A stretch of DNA of 15,563 bases, from positions 1 to 15,563 of the forward strand of contig JBBQUN010000096.1 of assembly GCA_038212405.1 (NCBI GenBank), in the 5' to 3' direction. The number at the start of each line of letters is the position of its first letter. The first letter of the stretch is position 1. Made by a program: the position numbers and the translations under genes. The notes below the pieces were generated by a model. That model had not been told where the DNA came from. It saw only the letters and a list, made by a program, of their open reading frames with translations, and did no database searches. This stretch comes from JBBQUN01 sp038212405. GTDB lineage: Bacteria; Actinomycetota; Acidimicrobiia; Acidimicrobiales; SZUA-35. Below are positions 6,607 to 13,337 of this stretch, in pieces.

Positions 6607-7284
6607 CTACAGGTCCCTGGCGATCTCCGAAGCCCGCTCCCGGAGAACGGCAACGCCTTCGCGTGATGCGCTCGAGTCCAGCGCCTTTGGGGGCGCAGGT
6701 AAGGATTTCAAGGCCGACAGCTCCTTGGAAACATCGATCGGTTGCCGGGCGGCCAGAGCGATCATTATTCGATGGATCGACGGATGGATCCGAACTGCGT
6801 GAAACGCGTCGTTCGCCACCTTCCCGGATCGGTCGCCATACACCTCAAGGGAGCGAACTGCTAGCTGCGCACGAGCATAGACCGGGCCGTAGTTGTCAGT
6901 GAAGTCCCTTACGACCTGCGACGCATTGCGGAGACCTCCGGCCTTCGCGATCCGATACAAGAGAATGAGGGTTTGTTGTCCGTAGTTGGTCACGATCTGT
7001 TCAAGTTCGCCTATCGATTCTGCCGCCTCCACAACCAGGGGGAACAACCGTGCAGCTCGCCTTGTCCGCTGCTCGTTGCGCTGTGACACCACGGCAAAGA
7101 CGACGACGCCGGTCTGTGCGACGGCCGCCACCGCCAGCACAAGAAACTCAGCAGCGCGGTACCAATCGTCACTCGCGATATCCCGCAAGAGGAACCAGGA
7201 ACCACCGAGGTAGAACGGTCCGGCGAGGATGGCGAAGCCCATGACGATCTGCCACCACTTGGGTTGTGTGGTGTCGTCGTTCAC
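6607..7284 (-). CDS. Two-helix membrane protein of unknown function, distal gene of the leftward operon
   Basis: A protein of 225 aa. Two hydrophobic segments (about 13-34, IVMGFAILAGPFYLGGSWFLL; and about 44-66, AAEFLVLAVAAVAQTGVVVFAVV) are followed by about 155 mostly helical, Arg-rich residues that should face the cytoplasm. The start is GTG 7284 with no strong ribosome site, 36 bases after the WhiB-like gene. Codon use is less biased than in neighbouring genes. A pair of membrane helices with a soluble domain at the end of a mobile element's operon is typical of cargo, including superinfection-exclusion or anti-phage membrane effectors. No known family was recognised, so that role is speculative. 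Confidence 0.8.
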   Translation of the reverse strand: MNDDTTQPKWWQIVMGFAILAGPFYLGGSWFLLRDIASDDWYRAAEFLVLAVAAVAQTGVVVFAVVSQRNEQRTRRAARLFPLVVEAAESIGELEQIVTNYGQQTLILLYRIAKAGGLRNASQVVRDFTDNYGPVYARAQLAVRSLEVYGDRSGKVANDAFHAVRIHPSIHRIMIALAARQPIDVSKELSALKSLPAPPKALDSSASREGVAVLRERASEIARDL

Positions 7285-7320
7285 GGTGCGCAGAGTAGGC
7301 GCACCTCGCGACGGTGACCG

Positions 7321-7626
7321 TCATGCAGCCTGTTTGCCTGCCTGGCGTCGTTCACGGGGTGACGTTGCCGACCAGATCCCATCGGGCTCGGGTTTGCCTT
7401 CGGGCCCGTGCATCGCAGCGTCGTAGCACTGTTGGGCCACCGTGCAGCGTTGACACATGGCGATGGCCGGCGCGGTGGACCCGCTCGGGGCGACGAAGAA
7501 CAGCTCGGCGCCAGCACCTCGACACTCGGCCTCGAGGTGCCAGTCCGGTCGACGGATCGCATAGTGCAACGAGCGGATGCCGACGATCGAGCGGAAGTCA
7601 TCCGACGGGCGCAGATGCTCGCTCAT
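7321..7626 (-). CDS. WhiB-family iron-sulfur regulatory protein
   Basis: A protein of 101 aa with the family layout: W29 then AECRG (C35), LFF (42-44), CQRC (C58, C61) and C67, followed by GIW (83-85) and a basic tail SPRERRQAGKQ. The four cysteines are those that hold a [4Fe-4S] cluster in WhiB proteins, which act with the principal sigma factor at actinobacterial promoters. The usual G[VI]WGG turn reads GIWSA here. The start overlaps the previous stop (ATGA at 7623-7626). WhiB-like proteins occur in actinophages, where one is known to inhibit the host WhiB2. No other regulator was recognised in the element, so this may control it or the host or helper. Confidence 0.9.
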   Translation of the reverse strand: MSEHLRPSDDFRSIVGIRSLHYAIRRPDWHLEAECRGAGAELFFVAPSGSTAPAIAMCQRCTVAQQCYDAAMHGPEGKPEPDGIWSATSPRERRQAGKQAA

Positions 7627-7988
7627 TCCTCGATGCCCTGGATCGCGTCTTGCACCACAAGGTCATCGGCGTGGGATCGCCAGATGTCGGCAACCCTGAC
7701 GTACTGCTCGAACACCTCGGGGTCATCGTTGTCGACCTCGTGCCCGTTCTCGACCCGGTTGCGGTATTCCGAGTCAGCCAACAGCGCGTTGGCCTTCGCC
7801 AGAGCGACCGCCATGTGCACGGCCATGGTCTGCATGTTGATGAATGCGAACGTGAGCTCGTCGGGATCGTCGCCGACCTCCGCACGGAACTGGTCGATGT
7901 CGTCGCCGGGTGCCAGGTCGCCGAACAACGCGTTGAACGTCGGGGCGAACGTGCGGGACATCCGTTCGTAGTCTTGCCATTTGGTCAT
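7623..7988 (-). CDS. Hypothetical acidic protein (121 aa)
   Basis: Not recognised. It is soluble, with many Asp/Glu (for example EVGDDPDELTFAF at about 37-49 and EVDNDDPEVFEQY at about 83-95), one Met-rich helical segment (FINMQTMAVHMAVALAKANALL) and no cysteine. ATG 7988 has AAGGA nine bases upstream. The stop overlaps the WhiB-like start. It follows a 140-base gap after the previous gene, the largest gap but one in this operon. The charge is compatible with DNA mimicry or protein binding, but nothing specific supports either. Confidence 0.7.
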   Translation of the reverse strand: MTKWQDYERMSRTFAPTFNALFGDLAPGDDIDQFRAEVGDDPDELTFAFINMQTMAVHMAVALAKANALLADSEYRNRVENGHEVDNDDPEVFEQYVRVADIWRSHADDLVVQDAIQGIEE

Positions 7989-8128
7989 CGGTCGTCATCC
8001 TTGCTCGGTGGTCGAAAGCTGGTGATTGTGTTGGGTCGGTCTGCAGTGCGGGCCTCGGACAGTGCCCGACGAATGGTCGTCCGTTCTCCGCATCCGTCCG
8101 TTTGCGGTGGTTCGGCCAACTCGATGTA

Positions 8129-8467
8129 CTACCGACTCTGACCGAAGGTCTTGATCGGCACCGTGATTGTGTCGTCGACCGTTTTCTCCGGGGCATCCAC
8201 GATCGGGCTTCGCGTGATGGTGCCATCGGCAGCGACGGCTAGGTGGTCGAACGAGTCAGCCCACGTCGGCGCCATGCCTCGAGGTCGCAGGAGCCAGGCG
8301 GGGACGTGCACGGTCCGGCCGGCGTCGATGTCAGCCACTCGTGCGAGATGAAGCTCGACCCGACTCGTTTCGCCGAGCTGTTCCCAGCGTTGGGCCTTCG
8401 CCAGCCAGAACTTGCGAAGTTCTGCCCGGGCGCCGGTGTCGTTCGTGACCGGGACCCGGCGTCTCAC
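8129..8467 (-). CDS. Hypothetical protein (112 aa) coupled to the small terminase gene
   Basis: The GTG start (8467) overlaps the preceding stop (GTGA). The N-terminal half is basic and helical (ARAELRKFWLAKAQRWEQLG); the C-terminal half looks like beta strands (DHLAVAADGTITRSPIV, DDTITVPIKTF). It has no recognised family. Directly downstream of the packaging gene, it could assist packaging, but only position suggests this. Confidence 0.65.
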   Translation of the reverse strand: MRRRVPVTNDTGARAELRKFWLAKAQRWEQLGETSRVELHLARVADIDAGRTVHVPAWLLRPRGMAPTWADSFDHLAVAADGTITRSPIVDAPEKTVDDTITVPIKTFGQSR

Positions 8468-8856
8468 GCCGCACCGCCCTTGATCTGGTAGATACCGCGG
8501 GCGCCGACGCGGCGCTGAGGTCGACGGTTCGCCGACTGGTCGCCGGCGTCACCATCGGGCAGTCGCAGAGCGGCCTGTAGACGTGCCAGGGCGATGCGGA
8601 GTTGTCGGGCCTCGACACTGGCCGGGTGGGCGCGGCGGTTGCCCTTGTCGTCGGTGATGACGTCGCCCTCCTCGAGCACGATTGCGGCCAGGCGGTCGAG
8701 CGCGTCGACTGTCCGAACAATCTCACGCAACAGGGCGAGCTCGTGCTCCTCGAGGTCGAACTGGCCGAGCACCGATCGCCACAACTCGCGGCCGGGCTTG
8801 GCTGTTCCACGCGGTGGAGACGGGAGACGTGACCCATCGACCGCTTCCGTGGTCAT
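8464..8856 (-). CDS. Terminase small subunit-like protein (P27 family)
   Basis: A protein of 130 aa from ATG 8856, which has GGGGG upstream and overlaps the preceding stop (ATGA). It matches the P27-type small terminase pattern: a helical block (LEEHELALLREIVRTVDALD), then a conserved EEGDVITDDKGNRRAHPA, then a second helix (VEARQLRIALARLQAALRL) and a basic tail (RRPQRRVGARGIYQIKGG) common in actinobacterial members. Small terminase subunits recognise the packaging site and hand DNA to the large subunit. No large subunit is encoded here. In phage-inducible islands a private small subunit redirects the helper's packaging motor to island DNA, and that is the proposed role. The family call is from remembered pattern, not a search. 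Confidence 0.68.
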   Translation of the reverse strand: MTTEAVDGSRLPSPPRGTAKPGRELWRSVLGQFDLEEHELALLREIVRTVDALDRLAAIVLEEGDVITDDKGNRRAHPASVEARQLRIALARLQAALRLPDGDAGDQSANRRPQRRVGARGIYQIKGGAA

Positions 8857-9095
8857 GATGACCCCCAACTGCTCGTTCGTTTCAGGGGTCGGACATGGCG
8901 CTCATCAGCACCTAACGGTGTTCTTGCGGAGGCCGGGGGAGCCGGGGTGGCCAGGGGGGTGGGGGTGCTCCTGACGGCCCTGCTCCTGCCTCGGTGTGCT
9001 CGGTCTGCGGTCGCAGTGTGTTGGTCGAGCGGCGACGCGTGAGCGCTCTTTGTGCGTGTGTGGTTGATGGCCTGTCGGGGCCGGTTGTCGGTCAT
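8853..9095 (-). CDS. Small basic Pro/Thr/Arg-rich protein (80 aa)
   Basis: ATG 9095 overlaps the preceding stop and the TGA overlaps the terminase start; ATGA junctions at both ends are the main evidence that this frame is used. The sequence is low in complexity, with a His/Arg/Thr-rich first half and an APPASARTP-type middle, and is probably disordered and nucleic-acid binding. Third-position GC is high for about 55 codons and falls near the end. The template strand carries a dense G-run cluster (8935-8965). Not recognised. Confidence 0.5.
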   Translation of the reverse strand: MTDNRPRQAINHTRTKSAHASPLDQHTATADRAHRGRSRAVRSTPTPLATPAPPASARTPLGADERHVRPLKRTSSWGSS

Positions 9096-9316
9096 AGCCA
9101 TGGGCCTTCCGTCGGGTTGGGTGCGGGTTGCTGGTCGGTGTGGTTCATGCCGAGCGCCGAGCGCAACGACTGTTCGATGCCGTCACCGTTGAGTGCCATC
9201 TGATTGCCTCCGCTGGTGTCGTGTGTCTGTGTGCTGTCGGCGAGGACGGTGACACCTTCGGGGGTGGTGGCGATGGCGATAGGGGCGGCGCAGTGCGGGC
9301 ACTGGTGGCCGGTCAT
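9092..9316 (-). CDS. Small CxxC protein (74 aa)
   Basis: Starts MTGHQCPHCAAPIAIATTPE: one CPHC knuckle at 6-9, a short beta-like stretch, then a Ser/Gln/Asn-rich tail ending in Pro-rich PNPTEGPWL. The single CxxC may bind metal as a dimer or be redox active. ATG 9316 overlaps the stop of the 283-aa gene (ATGA at 9313-9316), and its own stop overlaps the next start. The function is unknown. Confidence 0.65.
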   Translation of the reverse strand: MTGHQCPHCAAPIAIATTPEGVTVLADSTQTHDTSGGNQMALNGDGIEQSLRSALGMNHTDQQPAPNPTEGPWL

Positions 9317-10164
9317 GATGCGGCCTTCACGGCGGCTTCGACGGTGGCCTTGGCGAGCTTGCCTCGCAGTGCCCAGGCTTCGGCCTGCTTGCGCATCCCG
9401 GGTGTCATGCGGGCCTCGGTCTCGGCTGCGGTGCGGTCCTGGTCGAGCTTCGACTGTGCGGTCGCGGCCTTGGCTCGAAGCTTGGCGGCTTCGGGTGCGG
9501 TGTTGAGCTGCAGTGCGGTGAACCCTGCGGCGACGAGGTTGACCAGGGCGGGCCCTCCGCTGTTCATGGCGGCGGTTGCCCGGTGGAGTTCGTCGAGGTT
9601 GGGCACGGTCGCCATGAAGTATGCGGAGTCGAACGGGGCCGGCTTGCCGTAGCCAGCGCCGACCATCATGGAGAGAACCATCGACACCTCGCGGGCCTTG
9701 GTCGTGGCGGCGATACGTGCTTCCCAACTGGCGGCGGCGACGGGGCCGGCCTTCAGGATGGCGTCGACGTTCGGGTTCGGTCCGAACGCTTCGACCGATG
9801 CGAGCAGGGCGGCCGCTGCGTCGTCGAACGCTGGCCGCAACTGTCCGACGATGTCGTCGCCGATGTCGACCAAGACGTCGCGGGTGCGGCGCTCGAGGCG
9901 GCGCTCGAGCTTGTGGGACAGTTCCCCTGCCCGCTCGGCGGCGACGAGTGCCAGGGCCGCGGCCGTGACACGGTCGGCGATGGTTCCGGCCTTGACGTTG
10001 CCGGCCATGATGTCGGCCTCGAGGGCGGTGACGGCGTCGGCGTCTCGGGCCGATCGGATCGCGGCTCGAATGGCCTCGATCGTGGTGAGGTCGTCGGGGG
10101 TCTCGATGTCGAGCCCGTTCAACAGTCGGTTGAGAAGGTCGGTGTTCAGGGGGACGTTTGCCAT
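9313..10164 (-). CDS. Alanine-rich helical protein (283 aa), unknown
   Basis: From ATG 10164 (MANVPLNTDLLNRLLNGLDI); the frame extends upstream but without coding character. It is almost wholly helical, Ala/Leu/Arg-rich, and has no cysteine or membrane segment. A charged coiled-coil-like region (ERAGELSHKLERRLERRTRDVLVD) lies at about 93-116. A possibly folded middle (about 165-205, MVGAGYGKPAPFDSAYFMATVPNLDELH) and a basic helical C-terminus (about 225-283) follow. It is the first gene after a perfect 12-bp hairpin, opening the distal module that includes the small terminase. A scaffold-like or capsid-size-altering role would fit a satellite, but no homology was recognised, so this is only a hypothesis. 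Confidence 0.8.
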   Translation of the reverse strand: MANVPLNTDLLNRLLNGLDIETPDDLTTIEAIRAAIRSARDADAVTALEADIMAGNVKAGTIADRVTAAALALVAAERAGELSHKLERRLERRTRDVLVDIGDDIVGQLRPAFDDAAAALLASVEAFGPNPNVDAILKAGPVAAASWEARIAATTKAREVSMVLSMMVGAGYGKPAPFDSAYFMATVPNLDELHRATAAMNSGGPALVNLVAAGFTALQLNTAPEAAKLRAKAATAQSKLDQDRTAAETEARMTPGMRKQAEAWALRGKLAKATVEAAVKAAS

Positions 10165-10199
10165 TGGGTACTCATTTCTCTGTTTGTTCGGAGGTTGGC

Positions 10200-10240
10200 G
10201 GGCGCTGGCCGGCCCTAGGAGGCGATCGCGGCCAGCGCCC
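10200..10240 (-). terminator. Perfect 12-bp hairpin between the primase module and the distal module
   Basis: GGGCGCTGGCCG and CGGCCAGCGCCC flank a 17-base loop, beginning 10 bases after the stop of the 63-aa gene. No T-run follows. It could be a terminator, an attenuator or an RNA-processing site in the long leftward transcript. Confidence 0.55.
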
Positions 10241-10250
10241 AGAACTTGTG

Positions 10251-10442
10251 TCAGGCGGCCTCGGGGACCGGCACTGGTTCGCCACCGTCGGGTGGTCGAG
10301 GTGTCCAGTCGGCGGGCCGGCGCTTGCGATTTCGTCGGGCGGTGACTTCGTCCTCGGGGGCGAAGACGCGGGCCCAAGGGTCATCTCGCTCGGGCTCGGG
10401 CCACCCGAAGATCAGTTCGGAGAAGGTCGGCGGCTCGGTCAT
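10251..10442 (-). CDS. Small hypothetical protein (63 aa) downstream of the primase
   Basis: ATG 10442 has GAGGGC six bases upstream and overlaps a preceding small frame's stop (ATGA). It has an aromatic/acidic first half (FSELIFGWPEPERDDPWARVF) and a basic centre (ARRNRKRRPADW), then a Pro-rich end. Similar short W/P/acidic proteins occur in actinobacterial phages, but no specific family was recognised. A good ribosome site and a hairpin just after the stop support the call. Confidence 0.6.
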   Translation of the reverse strand: MTEPPTFSELIFGWPEPERDDPWARVFAPEDEVTARRNRKRRPADWTPRPPDGGEPVPVPEAA

Positions 10443-10597
10443 CGTTCGCCCTCGATTCCGTCGCGATGACAAGTTGTGACAGTGATTCCGGTTAACGCTC
10501 TGTGTGTGTGCGCACGTGGGGAACCGGAACTGTTGTCATGAAATGTCACTAGGTCTGTGACCAGCCCGAACATCCGAGCCTTGTCGTCAGTCGTCAC
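10439..10597 (-). CDS. Possible 52-aa protein overlapping the primase end and the 82-bp dyad
   Basis: GTG 10597 lies inside the last codons of the primase gene, with a very good ribosome site (GGAAGGGG, seven bases). The TGA overlaps the next start (ATGA). It begins TTDDKARMFGLVTDLVTFHD after the start residue. Third-position GC is normal for about 16 codons, then drops where the dyad repeat lies, so the second half may be DNA signal rather than selected protein. It could be a real small protein, or a leader that keeps ribosomes moving to the 63-aa gene. Confidence 0.4.
   Translation of the reverse strand: MTTDDKARMFGLVTDLVTFHDNSSGSPRAHTHRALTGITVTTCHRDGIEGER
10467..10548. repeat. 82-bp symmetric dyad of TGACA and TTCCGGTT blocks, candidate replication origin
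   Basis: Order on the plus strand: TGACA 10467-10471, TGACA 10477-10481, TTCCGGTT 10486-10493, 28 bases, AACCGGAA 10522-10529, TGTCA 10534-10538, TGTCA 10544-10548. All spacings mirror exactly about 10507.5, and the TGACA units repeat every 10 bp. The centre contains GTGCGCAC. It lies just after the primase-helicase gene, where satellite origins with iterons are often found. A regulator-binding site is the alternative. Confidence 0.5.
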
Positions 10598-12707
10598 GTC
10601 GAATCCCCTTCCAAACCCTCGCTTGGCTCGTTCGCGACTGTTCGCATCCGGCCATTTCGAGCGCTTCGTTGAACTCGCGTCGGCTGAGGTGCAGGCCTTC
10701 GTCTCGGCACCAGCGCTCGAACATGTCCCGCATCTCCGACACGGTGGTCTGAGCGTGTCCGCCAGGGTCGATGACGAGTGAGAAGTCGGAGCAGAACCGG
10801 TTGAGCCAGTTCGACTCGGTGCGGTAGTCGGTGGTTGCCGCCAGCACAACGGCGGGTGTCTCCAAACCTTCGGCCTGCCACGCCTGGCAGCCACGCACGA
10901 GCCAGGCCAGAATCCCGGGCGCCTCGGCTCGGAGCTTGGACTTGAGCTCGAGGTCGATTCGATCCTCGGGGATGACGACGTCGAAAGGGATGACCCGGAT
11001 TCGACGCCAGATCGCCAGATCGGTCCCGTTGATCTTCGGCAGATGGTTGCACGCCATCCACAGCTTGTGGGTCGGCTCGAACTCCCAGAAGTCTTCGCGC
11101 ATCCGGCGGGCGGTGATCTTGTCGCCGCCGACGAGTTGTTTGACCTGTGCCTCGGCCAGCTTCGTGCCCTTGTCGGTTTCGATGGCCGATGCGAACCTGG
11201 CGCCGAACAGGGTCGTCATCGACGTCGGGTGTGGCTCGTGTCGGGTCTGCAGCAGCAAGTCCTTCGGCGCCGTGACTGCGTACTCGCCGAGAACAGCGGT
11301 GATCGCGTCGAACATCGTCGACTTGCCGTTGCGTCCGACGCCGGTGGCGATGACGAACACCTGCTCCCGAACGTCGCCGGTGATCGAGTAGCCGGCCAGG
11401 CGTTGCACGTAGTCGCGGACGTCGGGATTGGGCAGCACCGTTTCGAGGAACTGCGTCCAGACCGGAGCGTCGGCCCCTGGCTCGAATCGGGTCGGTGCCA
11501 GCTTCGTCAGCAACCGGTTCGGGTCGTGATCGAGCAGTTGGCCGGTCCGCAGGTCGATCGTGCCGTTCTCCACGTTCAAAAGCCAGGCGTCGGCGTCGAG
11601 ATCGGTGTGGCTGACCGACATTCCCGACACGGTTCGCGCCAGGCGGGCGGTCGCTGCGATCGTTCCCGCCGATTCGGACTTCGTGGCCCATTTGACCAGT
11701 CGGTCACGTTCGGCGCCGCTGACGTTGGGGACGAGCTGCCACAACCGACGCGGAACGTCTGCTGCCAGTTCCGTCACCCGAACGTCGTCGTCATCGACGG
11801 CGAACCGGACGCCATCCCATGCGAGCCAGCGGCCCCACTTCGCGACGTAGCGCAGACTGTCGCCGTGCGCGGCGACGAGCCGGTGAGCGTTGCCCAGATC
11901 GGTCAGGTGATGACCGTCGGCCCCTGTCGGCTCGGTGGCGGGCGGCGTCGGCCGTTCGCCAGGGTCGGCGTCCACGAGCGTTTGGAGCTCGTCGAGGTCG
12001 TGGCCTTCGGCGAGGTAGTCATCGAGTCCGATCTTGCGGTCTGGGGCGTCGGGAAGGTGGAGATAGTCGACGTGGGCCCCGCGTGCCGTCAGGACGCCTG
12101 CCAGGCGTTGTGCCGCGTCGTAGACCGACACCTTGGTCAGCGCGTCGGAGTCGAAGGCGATGACGACACGGCGCCCGTCGAGGGCGATGGCGTCGAAGTC
12201 GGGAACGAGCGTCTTGCCGCCCTTAGAGTTTACGCCGCGGAAGTTCCACACGCCCGTCAATGCGATGCAGCACAGACCGGCAGTGCACGCCGAGTCAGCC
12301 TTGACGGGGCCCTCGGTGATCCACAGCGGAACAGATGGGTCATCGAGGTGGATCTGAGCGGCGGCGGGCACGTCGACCACAACGGGCTGACCGGCGCGTG
12401 TCTCATACTTGACCGGCTTGCCGTTCTTCGCTGGCCGCGGCGCATCCGGTCGGTACTGAAAGCCGGCATCTTGGCCCCAGGCGTTGCGCATGGGGATCAG
12501 AAGCCCAGGAACCCGAACCTGCTGCTTTGAGAACCCAGCTCGCTCGAGTGTTGCCTTCTCGGTCACTGTCCGGTAACCGCGTGCACTGGCGATTTCTCGG
12601 GTGACACCTCGGGCTTCGAGGAAGTCGACGTGATTCTGAGCCCATGCGATTCCCCAAGAGGATGAGACCGCCGCGGGGTCGTAGAAGGGTCGGTTCTCGA
12701 TGCTCAT
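10587..12707 (-). CDS. P4-family primase-helicase (TOPRIM plus SF3 helicase)
   Basis: A 706-aa replication protein of phage/plasmid type. The N-terminal primase part (about 1-245) has the TOPRIM glutamate in ITEGPVKADSA (E132) and the acidic pair VVIAFDSD (D186, D188), as in DUF3854-type primases. A linker of about 20 residues leads to a D5_N-like domain (from about 268). The superfamily 3 helicase follows: Walker A GVGRNGKST (456-464), Walker-B-like FASAIETD (505-512), motif C with N554 in KLWMACNHLPKIN, and arginines in WRRIRVIPF (567-575). A C-terminal domain (about 625-706) resembles a DNA-binding tail. The start ATG 12707 overlaps the preceding stop (ATGA) and has AAGGCGG upstream; the frame extends to 12764 but that start is not preferred. 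It should melt the element's origin and prime replication. Confidence 0.95.
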   Translation of the reverse strand: MSIENRPFYDPAAVSSSWGIAWAQNHVDFLEARGVTREIASARGYRTVTEKATLERAGFSKQQVRVPGLLIPMRNAWGQDAGFQYRPDAPRPAKNGKPVKYETRAGQPVVVDVPAAAQIHLDDPSVPLWITEGPVKADSACTAGLCCIALTGVWNFRGVNSKGGKTLVPDFDAIALDGRRVVIAFDSDALTKVSVYDAAQRLAGVLTARGAHVDYLHLPDAPDRKIGLDDYLAEGHDLDELQTLVDADPGERPTPPATEPTGADGHHLTDLGNAHRLVAAHGDSLRYVAKWGRWLAWDGVRFAVDDDDVRVTELAADVPRRLWQLVPNVSGAERDRLVKWATKSESAGTIAATARLARTVSGMSVSHTDLDADAWLLNVENGTIDLRTGQLLDHDPNRLLTKLAPTRFEPGADAPVWTQFLETVLPNPDVRDYVQRLAGYSITGDVREQVFVIATGVGRNGKSTMFDAITAVLGEYAVTAPKDLLLQTRHEPHPTSMTTLFGARFASAIETDKGTKLAEAQVKQLVGGDKITARRMREDFWEFEPTHKLWMACNHLPKINGTDLAIWRRIRVIPFDVVIPEDRIDLELKSKLRAEAPGILAWLVRGCQAWQAEGLETPAVVLAATTDYRTESNWLNRFCSDFSLVIDPGGHAQTTVSEMRDMFERWCRDEGLHLSRREFNEALEMAGCEQSRTSQARVWKGIRRDD

Positions 12708-12973
12708 GCGGCACCGCCTTGCTGCCACACGTCTCCGGCGCCGATCTCCAAGCACCCGATGCACAGGGGCGAGTCAGGGTGCCGTGGATGGGCTTCGCAG
12801 TAATGACAGATCGACTTTGCGGAGTGTTGACGAACCGACCATGCGGCCCATCTGTCGGCGACCAGAGAATCGACCTGGCCTGCTATCATGTCGGTGTCGT
12901 CGGCTGCCAGACCGATCTTGTCGGGGCCCGGGTTAGCGCCCGGGCTTCGTCGCTCTCGGGGTTCAGGCGGCAT
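12704..12973 (-). CDS. Small zinc-ribbon-like protein (89 aa) coupled to the primase-helicase
   Basis: The C-terminal half has CHYC and CIGC pairs about 15 residues apart (ICHYCEAHPRHPDSPLCIGC), a small zinc-binding fold. ATG 12973 is preferred: GAGG stands eight bases upstream and the frame overlaps the previous gene by 11 bases. GTG 12982 and ATG 12889 (61 aa, no ribosome site) are alternatives. The stop overlaps the primase start. It could be a primase accessory or DNA-binding protein, judged only from the zinc motif and coupling. A GC-rich hairpin (12926-12945) lies in its first third. Confidence 0.65.
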   Translation of the reverse strand: MPPEPRERRSPGANPGPDKIGLAADDTDMIAGQVDSLVADRWAAWSVRQHSAKSICHYCEAHPRHPDSPLCIGCLEIGAGDVWQQGGAA

Positions 12974-13241
12974 CAGCGCCACCTCGCGACCGGCGAGCCT
13001 TGGCTGAAGCGAGCGCCATCTTCGCCATGTGGGCGTCGCGAGCGTGCTTTGCCCTGCGGTAGCGCTCTTCAGGATCGAGCGCTCCGTCTGGGTCGATTTC
13101 GCGGGCGAACCGCTCGATCAACCCGCGTTGAGCTGTTTCGCCTTGTCGGCGACCGGCGTCTGGATCGGCCTTGGCCCATCGAGTGTGTGCGGCGAGTTGG
13201 GCACGAAGCCTTCGCTCTGCGGGAGTAAGGGCAGACGACAT
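12963..13241 (-). CDS. Conserved actinobacterial hypothetical protein (92 aa), first gene of the leftward operon
   Basis: Begins MSSALTPAERRLRAQLAAHT, then RWAKADPDAGR, a central FAREIDPDGALDPEERYRRA and a basic helical end. This pattern (Ala-His-x-x-Trp-Ala...Asp-Pro near the N-terminus, ...DPDGxLDPxER in the middle) is very common in actinobacterial integrated elements and phages, always as an uncharacterised small protein. ATG 13241 has AAAGGGG six bases upstream; TTG one codon earlier is less likely. It is transcribed from the region with the CCGGAT operator-like repeat. Confidence 0.8.
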   Translation of the reverse strand: MSSALTPAERRLRAQLAAHTRWAKADPDAGRRQGETAQRGLIERFAREIDPDGALDPEERYRRAKHARDAHMAKMALASAKARRSRGGADAA

Positions 13242-13314
13242 CAAGCACCCCTTTAGGGTCTCGATGATCGTGCTCCGCAGCTCGACCTGGCCTCAGCGCC
13301 TTGCGCTAGGAACG

Positions 13315-13329
13315 CCGGATGTGATCCGG
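13315..13329. promoter_or_regulatory. Inverted repeat CCGGATGTGATCCGG, candidate operator of the leftward operon
   Basis: A perfect 6-bp inverted repeat with a 3-base centre, placed a few bases downstream of the candidate -10 (13343-13338), where a bound repressor would block initiation. Confidence 0.5.
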
Positions 13330-13337
13330 TGGCCTCG

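Noticed and set aside
7995..8093. 32-codon minus-strand frame in the gap before the 121-aa gene
   Set aside because: No convincing ribosome site, no overlap with either neighbour and no coding bias; left as untranslated spacer.
11043..12530. Long plus-strand open frame (495 codons) opposite the primase-helicase
   Set aside because: It is an antisense shadow of a gene with clear TOPRIM and SF3 motifs; the translation has no recognisable domain and reflects GC-rich codon bias.
12926..12945. GC-rich 7-bp hairpin (GCCCGGG...CCCGGGC) in the small zinc-ribbon-like gene
   Set aside because: It could be a terminator or attenuator if that gene starts at 12889, but coding bias continues across it; not called separately.
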